64,000 nucleotides of DNA, taken from positions 1 to 64,000 of the forward strand of contig MQUF01000012.1 in the NCBI GenBank assembly GCA_001914235.1, written 5' to 3'. This DNA is from Desulfobulbaceae bacterium DB1 (GTDB taxonomy: Bacteria; Desulfobacterota; Desulfobulbia; Desulfobulbales; SURF-16). The position numbers and the translations under genes were made by a program. Shown here in pieces: positions 1 through 8,814 of the stretch; the stretch's first letter is position 1, and each line of letters begins with the position of its first letter. The notes beneath the pieces were generated by a model, which was not told where the DNA came from, searched no databases, and was given only the letters and a program-made list of their open reading frames with translations.

Positions 1-3
1 GGA

Positions 4-1340
4 GGGTGTAAAATAGTTTGTGTAAATGGCTATGACTGAGTAAGTCAAAAAACTACCCTTTAAAAAGGAGCTCATATGGCCATTGATAAAGAAATTTTGG
101 ATCGTTTACTTGCCGACTACAATTACCAGAAGCCCGAAGAACTGATCGGTGAAAACGGGCTGCTCAAGCAGCTCACCAAGGCCTTACTGGAGCGGGCGTT
201 ACAGGCGGAAATGACCGTCCACCTGGGCCACGAAAAACATGGAACCATCGTCACCAAAGGCGGTAATGCCCGAAATGGTAACTCTGCAAAGACCATCAAG
301 GGCGACTTCGGTAAAATGCCGATTGAGGTCCCGCGCGACCGCGACAGCAGTTTCGATCCGGTCATCATTCCCAAAGGGCAAACCCGCTTTCCCGGCTTTG
401 ACGACAAGATTATCTCTCTCTACTCCCGAGGGATGACTACCAGGGAGATTCAGGGGCACTTGGAAGACATTTACGGAGTTGATGTCTCTCCCACCCTGAT
501 TTCAACGGTCACCGATGCCGTTGCTGACGAGGTTAAAGTTTGGCAAAATCGCCCGTTGGACCCCATTTATCCCATTGTTTACATGGACGCTATCCGGGTT
601 AAGGTGCGCGACAATGGGCATGTTAAGAACAAGGCGGTCTATCTGGCTATTGGCATCACCATGGACGGCGTCAAGGATGTCCTGGGAATGTGGGTTGCCG
701 AAAACGAGGGCGCCAAGTTCTGGTTGCAGGTAGTGACTGAGCTAAGAAACCGTGGCGTGCAGGATATTTTCATTGCCTGCGTCGATGGCCTCAAGGGTTT
801 TCCTGAAGCCATTGAGACGGTTTTCCCCTTCACCCAGGTCCAGCTCTGTCTCGTCCACATGGTGCGCAATTCCCTGAAATATGTCTCATGGAAACAGCGC
901 AAAGAGGTGGCTGCGGATCTCAAGGCCATTTACCAATCGCCAACAGCCGAGCAGGCCGAAATGGAACTGATGACCTTTGAAGAAAAATGGGACAAAACGC
1001 ATCCGTCCATCGGCCAATCCTGGCGAAGAAATTGGGAAAGAATCACCCCATTTTTTGCGTATTCGCCCGAGATACGCAAGGTGATATATACCACCAATGC
1101 TATTGAGTCGTTGAACATGTCACTGCGCAAAGTTACCAAGAACCGGGGTTCATTTCCCAATGACGAGTCGATGCTTAAACTGCTTTACATGGCGCTGAAC
1201 AATATCGCCAAAAAATGGACTATGCCAATCAGAGACTGGAAGGCTGCCTTGAACCGCTTTTCAATCTTGTTCGGCGACAGAATGCCTGCATATTGAAAAT
1301 TAAAAATGAAAACCATTTACACAAAATTCTTTACAGGCCC
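4..1340 (+). mobile_element. IS256-family insertion sequence, complete within the window
   Basis: The element is bounded by imperfect inverted repeats of about 26-28 nt. The left end at 4-29 and the reverse complement of 1313-1340 agree at 20 of 23 inner positions (TGTAAA...TTTGTGTAAATGG). One transposase gene fills the space between them. The outer edge may reach a few bases further, since the window starts almost at the element boundary. The target duplication cannot be checked because the left flank lies outside the window. The right flank continues directly into the tail of a small membrane-protein gene, which suggests the element split that gene. Confidence 0.85.
76..1296 (+). CDS. IS256 (mutator-type) transposase
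   Basis: This 406-residue protein has the usual length of IS256-family transposases. The DDE catalytic triad is visible as D171 (in YMDAIRV), D237 (in CVDGLKG) and E344 (in NAIESLN), with the family's conserved C-terminal stretch after the Glu. The N-terminal part carries the typical ALLERALQAEM and NARNG segments. The ATG at 76 is preceded by AAAAGGAG at a good distance. No frameshift or missing catalytic residue is seen, so the enzyme should be able to move this element by a cut-or-copy circle mechanism, as known for the family. Confidence 0.95.
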   Translation: MAIDKEILDRLLADYNYQKPEELIGENGLLKQLTKALLERALQAEMTVHLGHEKHGTIVTKGGNARNGNSAKTIKGDFGKMPIEVPRDRDSSFDPVIIPKGQTRFPGFDDKIISLYSRGMTTREIQGHLEDIYGVDVSPTLISTVTDAVADEVKVWQNRPLDPIYPIVYMDAIRVKVRDNGHVKNKAVYLAIGITMDGVKDVLGMWVAENEGAKFWLQVVTELRNRGVQDIFIACVDGLKGFPEAIETVFPFTQVQLCLVHMVRNSLKYVSWKQRKEVAADLKAIYQSPTAEQAEMELMTFEEKWDKTHPSIGQSWRRNWERITPFFAYSPEIRKVIYTTNAIESLNMSLRKVTKNRGSFPNDESMLKLLYMALNNIAKKWTMPIRDWKAALNRFSILFGDRMPAY

Positions 1341-1562
1341 TACCTAACAACATTATTACTTATCTTCGTTGCTTCTTTGACAAAGGGGAAGTTTATATTT
1401 TTGGATGTTTGGATTGAACGAGTATATTTGTTTTTTTCAATTGCAGCTTTCAGTCTTTCTTTTCAGTTACCATCATCTTTAATGAACCTGCACAAAGAAA
1501 GAATTGAGCATGAAATTGAATCAAGACGTGAAAGAGACGAAAATAATAAAAGCAGAACATAA
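1341..1562 (+). pseudogene. C-terminal remnant of a small membrane protein cut by the IS
   Basis: Directly after the right inverted repeat an open frame runs to the stop at 1562. It encodes a hydrophobic stretch (LTTLLLIFVASL), a second hydrophobic segment (VYLFFSIAAFSLSF) and a charged tail rich in Glu and Arg. No start or ribosome site of its own is present, and the frame enters from inside the IS. The stretch is more AT-rich than the genes downstream. It is most simply read as the 3' end of a two-or-more-helix membrane protein gene whose 5' part lies left of the window. The family is not recognised. Confidence 0.55.
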
Positions 1563-1634
1563 CGATTTCATTCAGCAGATGGCGAGGATGGTCCTGGGTG
1601 GTCCTGGGGTCGGGCCACGGTAACTATTTGGAAA

Positions 1635-1955
1635 TCAATAATTAAGATCCCAATAATAGGCGTTTTGAGCCCCTATATCGTCTTTTTTGCCATCAAAATT
1701 GGCAATATAGGTCCCCATGCTTTCCCGAAGTTGAAATCCTGCCTCATTTTCAAGAATTTTGCGTCCTTTGGCTAATATTCCCAATTTCTCTTTGATCATC
1801 TCGGTAAAACTTCTACTTCCCACCGCTATGCTCTCAGTCCATTGACTTTGTCTTTGACGGAAGGTGCCCGCATGCGTCAGGGCTTCGTCTATCAACTCTT
1901 TGTGCGTTTTTCGAAAAGCATCATACGTTGCAATACCTGCCAGGCCAGCAAGCAC
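1635..1955 (-). pseudogene. C-terminal fragment of an IS200-like (Y1-type) transposase
   Basis: The 106-residue frame contains WTESIAVGS, followed by KEKLGILAKGR and an ending in AYYWDLNY. This pattern is typical of the C-terminal tail of chromosomal IS200-like/REP-associated tyrosine transposases. The N-terminal catalytic part (HUH motif and Tyr) is missing from this frame. The first dozen codons run into a REP palindrome at 1957-1981. The gene appears truncated, probably by the REP-bounded insertion beside it. It is not expected to be active. Confidence 0.6.
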
Positions 1956-1956
1956 G

Positions 1957-1981
1957 GTTGGGGTGAGGAACGAACCCCAAC
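1957..1981. repeat. REP-like palindrome, copy 1
   Basis: This 25-nt element forms a hairpin with stem GTTGGGGT/ACCCCAAC and a nine-base loop. An exact reverse-complement copy lies at 2334-2358. The two inverted copies bracket a remnant of a RAYT transposase gene, the arrangement known for REP/RAYT units. Confidence 0.8.
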
Positions 1982-1984
1982 AAC

Positions 1985-2311
1985 ATCATTCTCTCTCGCC
2001 ATAGCCGCTTTGATCGCTGCCGCAGATTCCTCCGCCCCAGTCGTGGTCCATCATCCCCGACTCGATATACCGGTGGATCCTCGAATACGGCCAATCCACC
2101 GCCCGGGGGAGTCCGCGTCCCTTGGCGGCAGGGTTCGCACCGCATGCAGGTGTTTCGGCAAAATCACCATGGCGTCGATGGTGAAGGGATGCCGCTCTTT
2201 TATCAAGCCTACCACCTTGCGGAGGACGTCAACGTAATCCGCCGGCAGGAAAAAAGGGGTCGGATTTATTTTTGGATTAAGCCGTGCGCGCCGGTACCGC
2301 ACGCATTGCAT
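1985..2311 (-). pseudogene. Decayed REP-associated tyrosine transposase (RAYT, TnpA_REP)
   Basis: On the minus strand, codons from an ATG at 2311 encode YRRARLN, then YVDVLRKVVGLIKERHPFTIDAMVILP followed by KHLHAVRTLPPRDAD (given here as adjoining short motifs). This matches the RAYT core, with the HUH pair in HLH and the usual LPPGDAD-type segment. The frame is lost after about residue 85 (stop at 2051). The following part, including the expected catalytic Tyr and the WQRRxWEH region, is absent. The fragment sits exactly between two inverted REP palindromes (1957-1981 and 2334-2358), so it is a broken REP-RAYT unit, presumably immobile. Confidence 0.7.
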
Positions 2312-2333
2312 CCCTCCGGTTTCATGACACAAT

Positions 2334-2358
2334 GTTGGGGTTCGTTCCTCACCCCAAC
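2334..2358. repeat. REP-like palindrome, copy 2 (inverted)
   Basis: This is the exact reverse complement of the 25-nt element at 1957-1981, with the same 8-bp stem. It closes the upstream side of the RAYT remnant. No further copy was noticed elsewhere in the window. Confidence 0.8.
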
Positions 2359-2480
2359 CTACAGTGCTGAAGGTAAGCGGTCTTACTCCTTTCATCTGTT
2401 GCAAGATTACAATAAATCAGCCTGGAATGCCCGTATTTTATCAATGTTTTTACCTTTGTCCACAGGCTCAACGGGGAAAA

Positions 2481-3362
2481 TCACCAGTGGGGCTGATTGC
2501 CGATGCGGTAATTACTCACCTCAAGGGTGTCGCTGATCACCACAAAGGCATTTTCGTCGATCTGCTGGATAAGTCGTTTCAGGTGACCGATCTCCCGGAA
2601 GGTGATCACGGTATAGATGATATGCTCTTTTTCGCCGCTGTACCCTCCTTCTCCTTCGATGATGGTCACGCCTCGCCTGATGTCTTTCAGTATTTCCGCG
2701 GATATCTCCCGCCATTTGGGGGAGATGATCAGGGCCGCCTTGCGCTGGCTGAGGCCGGTGACCACGACGCTGATCACCTTTGAACTGACAAAAAGGACAA
2801 CCAGGGTATAGAGAACCGCCTCAAGGGAGTAGGAATATGCCACCAGGAGCAGCAGGCAGCAGTTGACAAAGAGCATGGTGCCGCCGATGCTGATGGAAAA
2901 ACGTTTGAGCAGCATGATGGACAGGATGTCGAGCCCGCCCTGTGAGCCGGGGGAGCGGAAGGTCAGCCCGACACCTGCGCCGGCCAGCAGACCGGCCAGC
3001 AGGGCGGCAAGCATTCTGTCTTCCAGGGCTATCGGGATATGGATGAAGGCCATGGCAAAGGTCAGAAAAAGGGTGCCGAGCACGCTGTAAAAAAAGAAAC
3101 GCCGGCCCACCGCCATCCAGGCCAAGATGAACAGGGGGATGTTCATCAGCAGATAAATCCAGCCCGCGTTCATTCGGGGGACGAATTTGTGGATCAGCAC
3201 CGACAGACCTGTCAGTCCTCCCATGACGAAGTCGTGGGGGATCAGGATGCTGTTGACCGCAACGGCACAGAGAACGCTGCCAAAGGCGATGAAAAGCAGG
3301 TCCGTGAAAAATGCGGCGGGAGTGGTAAAGAGCGGTTGGCGGCTGTTTTTTTCCTGTTTCAT
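2481..3362 (-). CDS. YitT family membrane protein (DUF161/DUF2179)
   Basis: An integral membrane protein of about 293 residues with five to six hydrophobic helices in its first 200 residues. The family pattern is clear: IPHDFVMGGLTGLSVL, then GLTFRSPGSQGGLDILS, then a soluble C-terminal DUF2179 domain (GVTIIEGEGGYSGE...VITFREI). YitT proteins are widespread and their transport function is not established. The ATG at 3362 is preferred. A TTG at 3410 would add 16 residues (NKYNPTPKSPG...) that look non-conserved. The gene points toward the mobile-element scar and has no obvious operon partner. Confidence 0.9.
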   Translation of the reverse strand: MKQEKNSRQPLFTTPAAFFTDLLFIAFGSVLCAVAVNSILIPHDFVMGGLTGLSVLIHKFVPRMNAGWIYLLMNIPLFILAWMAVGRRFFFYSVLGTLFLTFAMAFIHIPIALEDRMLAALLAGLLAGAGVGLTFRSPGSQGGLDILSIMLLKRFSISIGGTMLFVNCCLLLLVAYSYSLEAVLYTLVVLFVSSKVISVVVTGLSQRKAALIISPKWREISAEILKDIRRGVTIIEGEGGYSGEKEHIIYTVITFREIGHLKRLIQQIDENAFVVISDTLEVSNYRIGNQPHW

Positions 3363-3537
3363 TCCGGGACTTTTGGGAGTGGGGTTATATTTGTTTGACA
3401 AATTCTGCAACTTGGGCCTAAAGTTTTCTAATGTATCATCTTCTCTTTTAAAAAAAAACAGCCTGGGCGATTTTTAAGCAAGGGACACCTCATCTCCTTT
3501 GTCTCGTTGTTGCCCGGACAATCTCCGGCAGGTTCCC

Positions 3538-5631
3538 ATGTTAGAATCATTGTTTTCTCCGAAAAGTGTAGCGGTCATCGGCGCTTCCCGCACGCCGGGC
3601 AAAGTCGGCCATGATATTCTGGCAAATCTGATCAACGGCGGTTTTGCCGGACCGATCATCCCGGTCAATCCCTCGGCGGATGATGTTCTCGGCCTGAAAT
3701 GTCATACCAGCCTGAAGGCCTATGGCAAGGGGGTGGATCTCAGTGTGATCGTCGTGCCCCGCGCCCATGTCGAGGCAGCGGTAAAAGATTCCCTTGATGC
3801 CGGTTGCGGCGGCATCATCGTCATCTCGGCCGGATTCAAGGAGACGGGCGAGGAAGGGGCTGCGCTGGAACGGAAAATAGCCTCCCTTTGCCGCAACCGC
3901 AACGTGCGCCTGCTCGGCCCCAATTGTCTGGGATTGATTAACACGGGGTGCAATCTGAATGCCTCTTTTGCCGGCATGATGCCGGAAAAGGGGGGGGTTG
4001 CCGTTATTTCTCAGTCCGGCGCCTTGTGCACCGCCATTCTTGATCAGGCGGCCGGACGCCATATGGGCCTTTCCAAGGTGGTGAGCATCGGCAACAAGGC
4101 GGATCTGTCCGAGGTGGACCTGCTCAAGGCTCTTGCCCGGGACAGTCAGACCAAGGTGATTGCCGGTTATCTGGAGGACATCTGTTCCGGCGATGATTTT
4201 GTCAAGGCAGCGGAAGAGGCCTCCTCGGCAAAACCGGTCATTATCCTCAAATCCGGAACAACCGCGGCAGGACTGAAAGCGGCGGCGTCCCATACCGGCG
4301 TGCTGGCCGGCGCGGATACGGCGTATGGCGCGGCCTTTAAGAGATCCGGCGTCATCCGGGCCGACACGTTTCAGGATCTTTTTGATTTCGTCATCGCATT
4401 TTCCATGCAGCCGCTGCCCAAGGGCAAAAGGGTGCTCATCATTACCAATGCCGGCGGCCCCGGCACCATGGTGGCTGATGCGGTGGAAAAGTCCGGACTC
4501 ACGGTCGCGGAGCTTGACCGTAATATTGCCAATGCCCTGGGGGCGAAACTTCCCGGGGCCGCCAGTACCGGCAATCCCGTCGATGTGTTGGGTGACGCGG
4601 ATCCCGAACGCTACGTCGCGGCCATTGAGGCGGCTCAGGCAGACGATGCGGTGGATGCGATTATCGTCATCCTCACCCCCCAGGCCATGACCCGGCCGGC
4701 GGAAACGGCGCGGGCCATTGCCGCCAAGCTTGACGGCAAGAAACCGGTTTTCGCCTCATTCATGGGGGGAGAAGGAGTGATGCCGGGCCGACGGGAACTG
4801 GGCGGCGCCGGTCTGCCGGATTACGATTCGCCCGAACGGGCGGTGTCTGCCCTGAAAGCCATGTATGATTATGCCTCCTGGCAACAGAGACCGCCGCGCA
4901 TCGTTACCCGTTTCCCGGTGAACCGGCGCAGGGTGGAGCGCATTATCATCCGCCAGCAGCGGACGAACCGTTTGCAGTTGAGCGAGGTGAAGTCAAAGAG
5001 CATTCTTGAGGCCTATGGTTTTAAGATCCCGGAGGGACGGCTCGCCACCACCGTGGACGAGGCGGTGGAGATCGCCAAACGAGTCGGTTTCCCCACCGCC
5101 ATGAAGATCGTTTCGCCGGATGTGGTGCACAAGACGGATCTCGGCGGGGTGCAGCTCAACCTGGCCTCGGCGGAAAAGGTTCGCGATGCATATGATCTGA
5201 TGATGCTCCGCATCCGCGAGAAGGCCCCTGGTGCCCATATCAAGGGGGTTTATGTGGAGGAAATGGTGGACCCCGGTCTTGAGGTCATTATCGGCATGAG
5301 CCGGGATCCTCAGTTCGGCCCCATGTTGATGTTCGGCCTCGGCGGCATTTTTGTCGAGGTGATGAAGGATGTGACGTTCCACCTGGCCCCCATCACCTCG
5401 GATGAGGCGATGCAGATGCTGCTTGCCACCCGATCCTACGAAATCCTGAAAGGGAAACGGGGCCAGCAGGGGGTGGACCTGGAGGCCATTGCCGGCGGAC
5501 TTCAGCGGATCAGCCAGTTGACCACCGATTTTCCGCAGATCCTTGAACTTGACATTAATCCCTTCATTGTCGGCGGAATCGGCGCGGAAGCAGTGGTGGC
5601 CGACGCCCGCATGACCCTGAAACCAATTTGA
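3538..5631 (+). CDS. acdA: ADP-forming acetyl-CoA synthetase (acetate-CoA ligase), alpha-beta fusion
   Basis: This roughly 697-residue protein joins an N-terminal CoA-binding Rossmann domain (SVAVIGASRTPGKVGHDIL), a succinyl-CoA-ligase-like domain and a C-terminal ATP-grasp domain (from about residue 480: AYGFKIPEGRLA, then KIVSPDVVHKTDLGGVQLN). The phospho-histidine site ASHTGVLAG is present. The enzyme class converts acyl-CoA, ADP and phosphate to acid, CoA and ATP, conserving energy in anaerobes, and it can also run toward activation. Start chosen at ATG 3538 because the protein begins MLESLFSPKSVAVIGAS, as in homologues; a TTG at 3499 adds an unlikely leader. The next gene is a CoA-transferase/hydrolase, supporting a role in acyl-CoA/acetate exchange. 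Confidence 0.9.
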   Translation: MLESLFSPKSVAVIGASRTPGKVGHDILANLINGGFAGPIIPVNPSADDVLGLKCHTSLKAYGKGVDLSVIVVPRAHVEAAVKDSLDAGCGGIIVISAGFKETGEEGAALERKIASLCRNRNVRLLGPNCLGLINTGCNLNASFAGMMPEKGGVAVISQSGALCTAILDQAAGRHMGLSKVVSIGNKADLSEVDLLKALARDSQTKVIAGYLEDICSGDDFVKAAEEASSAKPVIILKSGTTAAGLKAAASHTGVLAGADTAYGAAFKRSGVIRADTFQDLFDFVIAFSMQPLPKGKRVLIITNAGGPGTMVADAVEKSGLTVAELDRNIANALGAKLPGAASTGNPVDVLGDADPERYVAAIEAAQADDAVDAIIVILTPQAMTRPAETARAIAAKLDGKKPVFASFMGGEGVMPGRRELGGAGLPDYDSPERAVSALKAMYDYASWQQRPPRIVTRFPVNRRRVERIIIRQQRTNRLQLSEVKSKSILEAYGFKIPEGRLATTVDEAVEIAKRVGFPTAMKIVSPDVVHKTDLGGVQLNLASAEKVRDAYDLMMLRIREKAPGAHIKGVYVEEMVDPGLEVIIGMSRDPQFGPMLMFGLGGIFVEVMKDVTFHLAPITSDEAMQMLLATRSYEILKGKRGQQGVDLEAIAGGLQRISQLTTDFPQILELDINPFIVGGIGAEAVVADARMTLKPI

Positions 5632-5647
5632 TGCGTCCGACGCATCA
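5629..5647 (+). other. Perfect hairpin overlapping a stop codon
   Basis: TGATGCGT and ACGCATCA form a perfect 8-bp stem with a CCG loop. The first TGA is the stop codon of the acetyl-CoA synthetase gene. No T-run follows, so it is not a standard terminator. It may stabilise the upstream mRNA end or tune read-through into the next gene, 60 nt away. Function is inferred only. Confidence 0.4.
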
Positions 5648-5707
5648 GGTCAAGAAGACCGGCACGACGCGTAGCCCGACCAGCAAGACCACATCGAGGT
5701 TGAAAAT

Positions 5708-7603
5708 ATGATGCAGCAAACCAGAGTTGAATTTGATCCGGATTGGCAGAAAAAATACGCGGATATGATCAACACGCCCAAAAAGGCGCTTTCTCATATC
5801 AAAAACGGCCAGCGTGTCTTTGTCGGCACCGGCTGCGGAGAGCCTCAGCTCCTGGTAGCGGCCCTGACCGACCGGGCCGCCGATCTGGCCGATGTGGAAA
5901 TCGTGCATCTCCTGACCAAGGGAGATGCCCGCTATGCCGATCTGAAATATGCCGACAGCTTCACGGTGAACAGTTTTTTTATCGGTCAGAATGTGCGGGG
6001 ACTGATTCAGGAAGGGATGGGCAGTTATACGCCCATGCTCCTTTCCGATATTCCGGAGCTGTTCAAGTCGGGAAAGCTGCCGCTTGATGTGGTGCTGATC
6101 CATGTCAGTGAACCGAACATGCTCGGCAAGGTGAGCCTCGGCATCTCGGTTGATATCGTCAAGAGCGCCGCGGAAAACGGTTCCCTGGTCATTGCCCAGG
6201 TAAATAAACAGATGCCCTGGACCCATGGTGATTCCCTGCTTGACATCTATGACATCGATATCCTGGTACCGGCTGATATCCCGCTGATTGAGAGGCCGTC
6301 AAAGCCTGTCAATGAAGTGACCAAAAAGATCGGTCAGCACATTGCTTCCCTGATTGAAAACGGCTCCACCGTTGAATTCGGATTGGGTCGCATTCCGGGC
6401 ATCGGTCGCATTCCGGCGGCCTGCATGTTTTATCTGACCGAAAAGAAGGATCTGGGGATCCATACCGAGGTGATAACCGATTCCGTCATCAAACTGATTG
6501 AATCAGGGGCGGTGACCGGCGCGCGAAAAACCACGGACCAGGGCAAGATCGTCACCAGTTTCTGCATGGGAACCAAAAAGCTTTATGATTTTGTCAACGC
6601 CAACCCGATCTTTTCCTTCCGACCGACGGAATATGTCAATGACGTGCATGTCATCAGCCGACAGAACAAGATGGTTTCCATCAATATGGCATTGGAAGTT
6701 GATCTGACCGGTCAGGTGTGCGCCGATTCCGACGGCGGCAAATTTTATTCGGGCATCGGCGGCCAGGTTGATTTCAACCGTGGGGCCGCCCGCTCGAAAG
6801 GGGGGAAACCGATTATCGTCGTTTCCTCCACCGCCGACGAGGGGGCGCGTTCCCGTATCGTTTCCCGTCTCAGTCCGGGGGCCGGGGTGGCCACCTCCAG
6901 GGGCGAGATTCATTATGTCGTCTCTGAATTCGGTATCGCCTATCTGCACGGGAAAAACATCCAGGAAAGGACCATGGCCCTGATCAGCATTGCCCATCCG
7001 AAATTCCGGGAACAGCTGCTCAAGGAGGCGATTGAGGCAAAATACGTCAAGCCGGATTTCGCCTCCGTGGGCGACAAGCTGGTGGTCGCCTCGGAGGAGA
7101 TGAAGACATCCTTTCTCCTCGATAACGGCACCCAGATCAATTTCAGGCCCATTCATCCCACGGATGAGCCGCTCATGCGTGATCTTCTTTATGACCTTTC
7201 CCGTGAAACCGTTTATTACCGGTTCATGACCCAGAGCAAGCGCTTTGAGCACAGTCAGATCCAGAATTTTGTCTACATTGATCACCGCAAGGACGTTGCC
7301 ATTGTCGGCACCGTGCCCGAGGCGTCAGGCGATGAAATTGTCGCGGTGGGCCGTTATTACCTGGATGAGCGGACCAACCGGGCCGAGGTGGCTTTTGTCA
7401 TCCGTGACAAGTGGCAGAACCTGCATATCGGCTCCTTTCTTTTCCGCCATCTGATTACCATTGCCAAACGGAACGGTATTTCCGGCTTTACCGCCGAGGT
7501 GCTGCGGGAAAATAAACGGATGCAGGCGATTTTCAATAATTCCGGCTACAAAATGGAAAGTCAGCTGGAGGAGGGAGTGTACAGCTTCAGGATTGATTTC
7601 TGA
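5708..7603 (+). CDS. Acetyl-CoA hydrolase/CoA-transferase fused to a GNAT acetyltransferase domain
   Basis: Residues 1 to about 460 form a class I acetyl-CoA hydrolase/transferase of the Cat1/4-hydroxybutyrate CoA-transferase type. The glycine-rich VFVGTGCGEP segment lies near the N terminus, with SINMALEVDLTGQVCADS and SGIGGQVDFNRGA further on. From about residue 475 a GNAT fold follows (INFRPIHPTDEPLM...AEVAFVIRDKWQNLHIGSFLFRHL) with the acetyl-CoA pyrophosphate loop near the end. The family moves CoA between acyl groups or hydrolyses acyl-CoA. The fused GNAT domain may acetylate a protein or act as a CoA-level sensor; that is inference. It follows the ADP-forming acetyl-CoA synthetase by 76 nt on the same strand. 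Confidence 0.9.
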   Translation: MMQQTRVEFDPDWQKKYADMINTPKKALSHIKNGQRVFVGTGCGEPQLLVAALTDRAADLADVEIVHLLTKGDARYADLKYADSFTVNSFFIGQNVRGLIQEGMGSYTPMLLSDIPELFKSGKLPLDVVLIHVSEPNMLGKVSLGISVDIVKSAAENGSLVIAQVNKQMPWTHGDSLLDIYDIDILVPADIPLIERPSKPVNEVTKKIGQHIASLIENGSTVEFGLGRIPGIGRIPAACMFYLTEKKDLGIHTEVITDSVIKLIESGAVTGARKTTDQGKIVTSFCMGTKKLYDFVNANPIFSFRPTEYVNDVHVISRQNKMVSINMALEVDLTGQVCADSDGGKFYSGIGGQVDFNRGAARSKGGKPIIVVSSTADEGARSRIVSRLSPGAGVATSRGEIHYVVSEFGIAYLHGKNIQERTMALISIAHPKFREQLLKEAIEAKYVKPDFASVGDKLVVASEEMKTSFLLDNGTQINFRPIHPTDEPLMRDLLYDLSRETVYYRFMTQSKRFEHSQIQNFVYIDHRKDVAIVGTVPEASGDEIVAVGRYYLDERTNRAEVAFVIRDKWQNLHIGSFLFRHLITIAKRNGISGFTAEVLRENKRMQAIFNNSGYKMESQLEEGVYSFRIDF

Positions 7604-7738
7604 TGATGCCGGATGCGAGTGGCGCGACAGAAGATGGGCGTGACGAAATCTGAAAAAGGCAACGGAACCAGTGGGAAATCTGATTCCGTTGCAGGTTGAG
7701 GAGGGAAAACATCGGCCGACCGGCCGAGGGTGTCACGC

Positions 7739-7957
7739 TCAGGAGAAACCTCCCCTGGAAACGCAGCCGCCCATGGGTTTGATCGGACCGGAACTGCTGG
7801 AAGCAAGGCGAAAAGATGATGCGGAAATGGTTTTTTTCACGTCGGCGCTGCCGCACTTCGGGCATTTCACTTCGGCAAGCGCTTCCGCCGAGCTTGAGCT
7901 CAAAAGCGACTCGAAAAGGTTTTTGCACTGCTGGCAACGAAATTCGTAAAGTGGCAT
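7739..7957 (-). CDS. FmdB family zinc-ribbon protein
   Basis: A 72-residue protein starting MPLYEFRCQQCKNLFE and continuing VKCPKCGSADVKKTIS. The two CxxC pairs make a small zinc ribbon of the FmdB/putative regulatory family. The tail is Ser/Gly-rich and ends GGCVSRGGFS. The family was named from the formamidase/amidase regulator FmdB, but most members have no proven role. The start has AAGGAGTATACCC in front of the ATG. It is divergent from the membrane-protein gene at 8152. Confidence 0.88.
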   Translation of the reverse strand: MPLYEFRCQQCKNLFESLLSSSSAEALAEVKCPKCGSADVKKTISASSFRLASSSSGPIKPMGGCVSRGGFS

Positions 7958-8151
7958 GGGTATACTCCTTGTAATCGGAAAAGATTAAGTATTTAATTAA
8001 ATATATGACAGGGGTGCCTGGTTGTCCAGAAAAAAATGAAAGAAACGAGAAGTATTTGTTTTGTCCTTCAGAAAAAGTGCATGCGTTCCGTGCATGAGTG
8101 GTCGGAAATTTTTTTTTCTGAAAATCAAATGTGGGGAGTTTTTGCAAAGGT

Positions 8152-8814
8152 ATGAATTTTCAGGCCCATTTGAAGAACATGATGGAAATGATGCAGGAAG
8201 AGCTGGTGGTTCTTTTTGTCGGCGGACTGCTGGTTCAGCTCCTTTGTTCGGTGACCCTGGGGCTGCTTGCCGGCCCGCTGATGGGCGGGTACATGCTGCT
8301 TATGCTGCAGTGGCTCAGGACGGGGAAGGGGTGCGAGTTTAATGACCTTTTTGCTGGAATGAGACGATTCGGCGAACTTTTCCCGATTTTTTTCATGGGA
8401 CTGCTTATTCTTCTCGGCTGCTTGTTCTTTTTATTGCCTGGGATCGTGCTTTCCGTCTGGTGGCTGTATGTGCTGCCCTTGATGGCGGAAAAAAATCTTT
8501 CTCTCCGGGACGCCATGCGGGCCAGCCGACACAAGGTGAATGAAAAGGGTTTTTTCATGCATCTTGTCTTTCTGCTGATGATTTCCGTTGTGCCGGTTTT
8601 TGTTATTGCCGTTGCCGCAACAGTCATTCCACCCCTGGCAATTCTCCAGTATCTGCTTTTTCCCCTGCAATGCGCCTGTCTGGCCAGTCTTTATCTTGAA
8701 CAATTCGAGGATTTTGATCCGGAAAAAAGAGTCCGTTCATCGGCTGTCGGCAATGGGACTCATCCGGCTGCGCCGCCTGTTCCGCCACCACTGCCAGCAG
8801 AAAACGGAAAGTAG
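8152..8814 (+). CDS. Multi-pass membrane protein of unknown function
   Basis: About 220 residues with four strongly hydrophobic stretches: around 25-60, 85-115, 140-165 and 165-185 in the protein. A Pro-rich tail follows (PPVPPPLP). The segment LSLRDAMRASRHKV between helices resembles DUF975/DUF4013-like small membrane proteins, which have no defined role. ATG 8152 is chosen because GCAAAGG stands just before it; a GTG at 8131 is possible. Its last 78 nt overlap, in antiparallel orientation, the 3' end of the VanZ gene at 8737-9126. Confidence 0.7.
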   Translation: MNFQAHLKNMMEMMQEELVVLFVGGLLVQLLCSVTLGLLAGPLMGGYMLLMLQWLRTGKGCEFNDLFAGMRRFGELFPIFFMGLLILLGCLFFLLPGIVLSVWWLYVLPLMAEKNLSLRDAMRASRHKVNEKGFFMHLVFLLMISVVPVFVIAVAATVIPPLAILQYLLFPLQCACLASLYLEQFEDFDPEKRVRSSAVGNGTHPAAPPVPPPLPAENGK

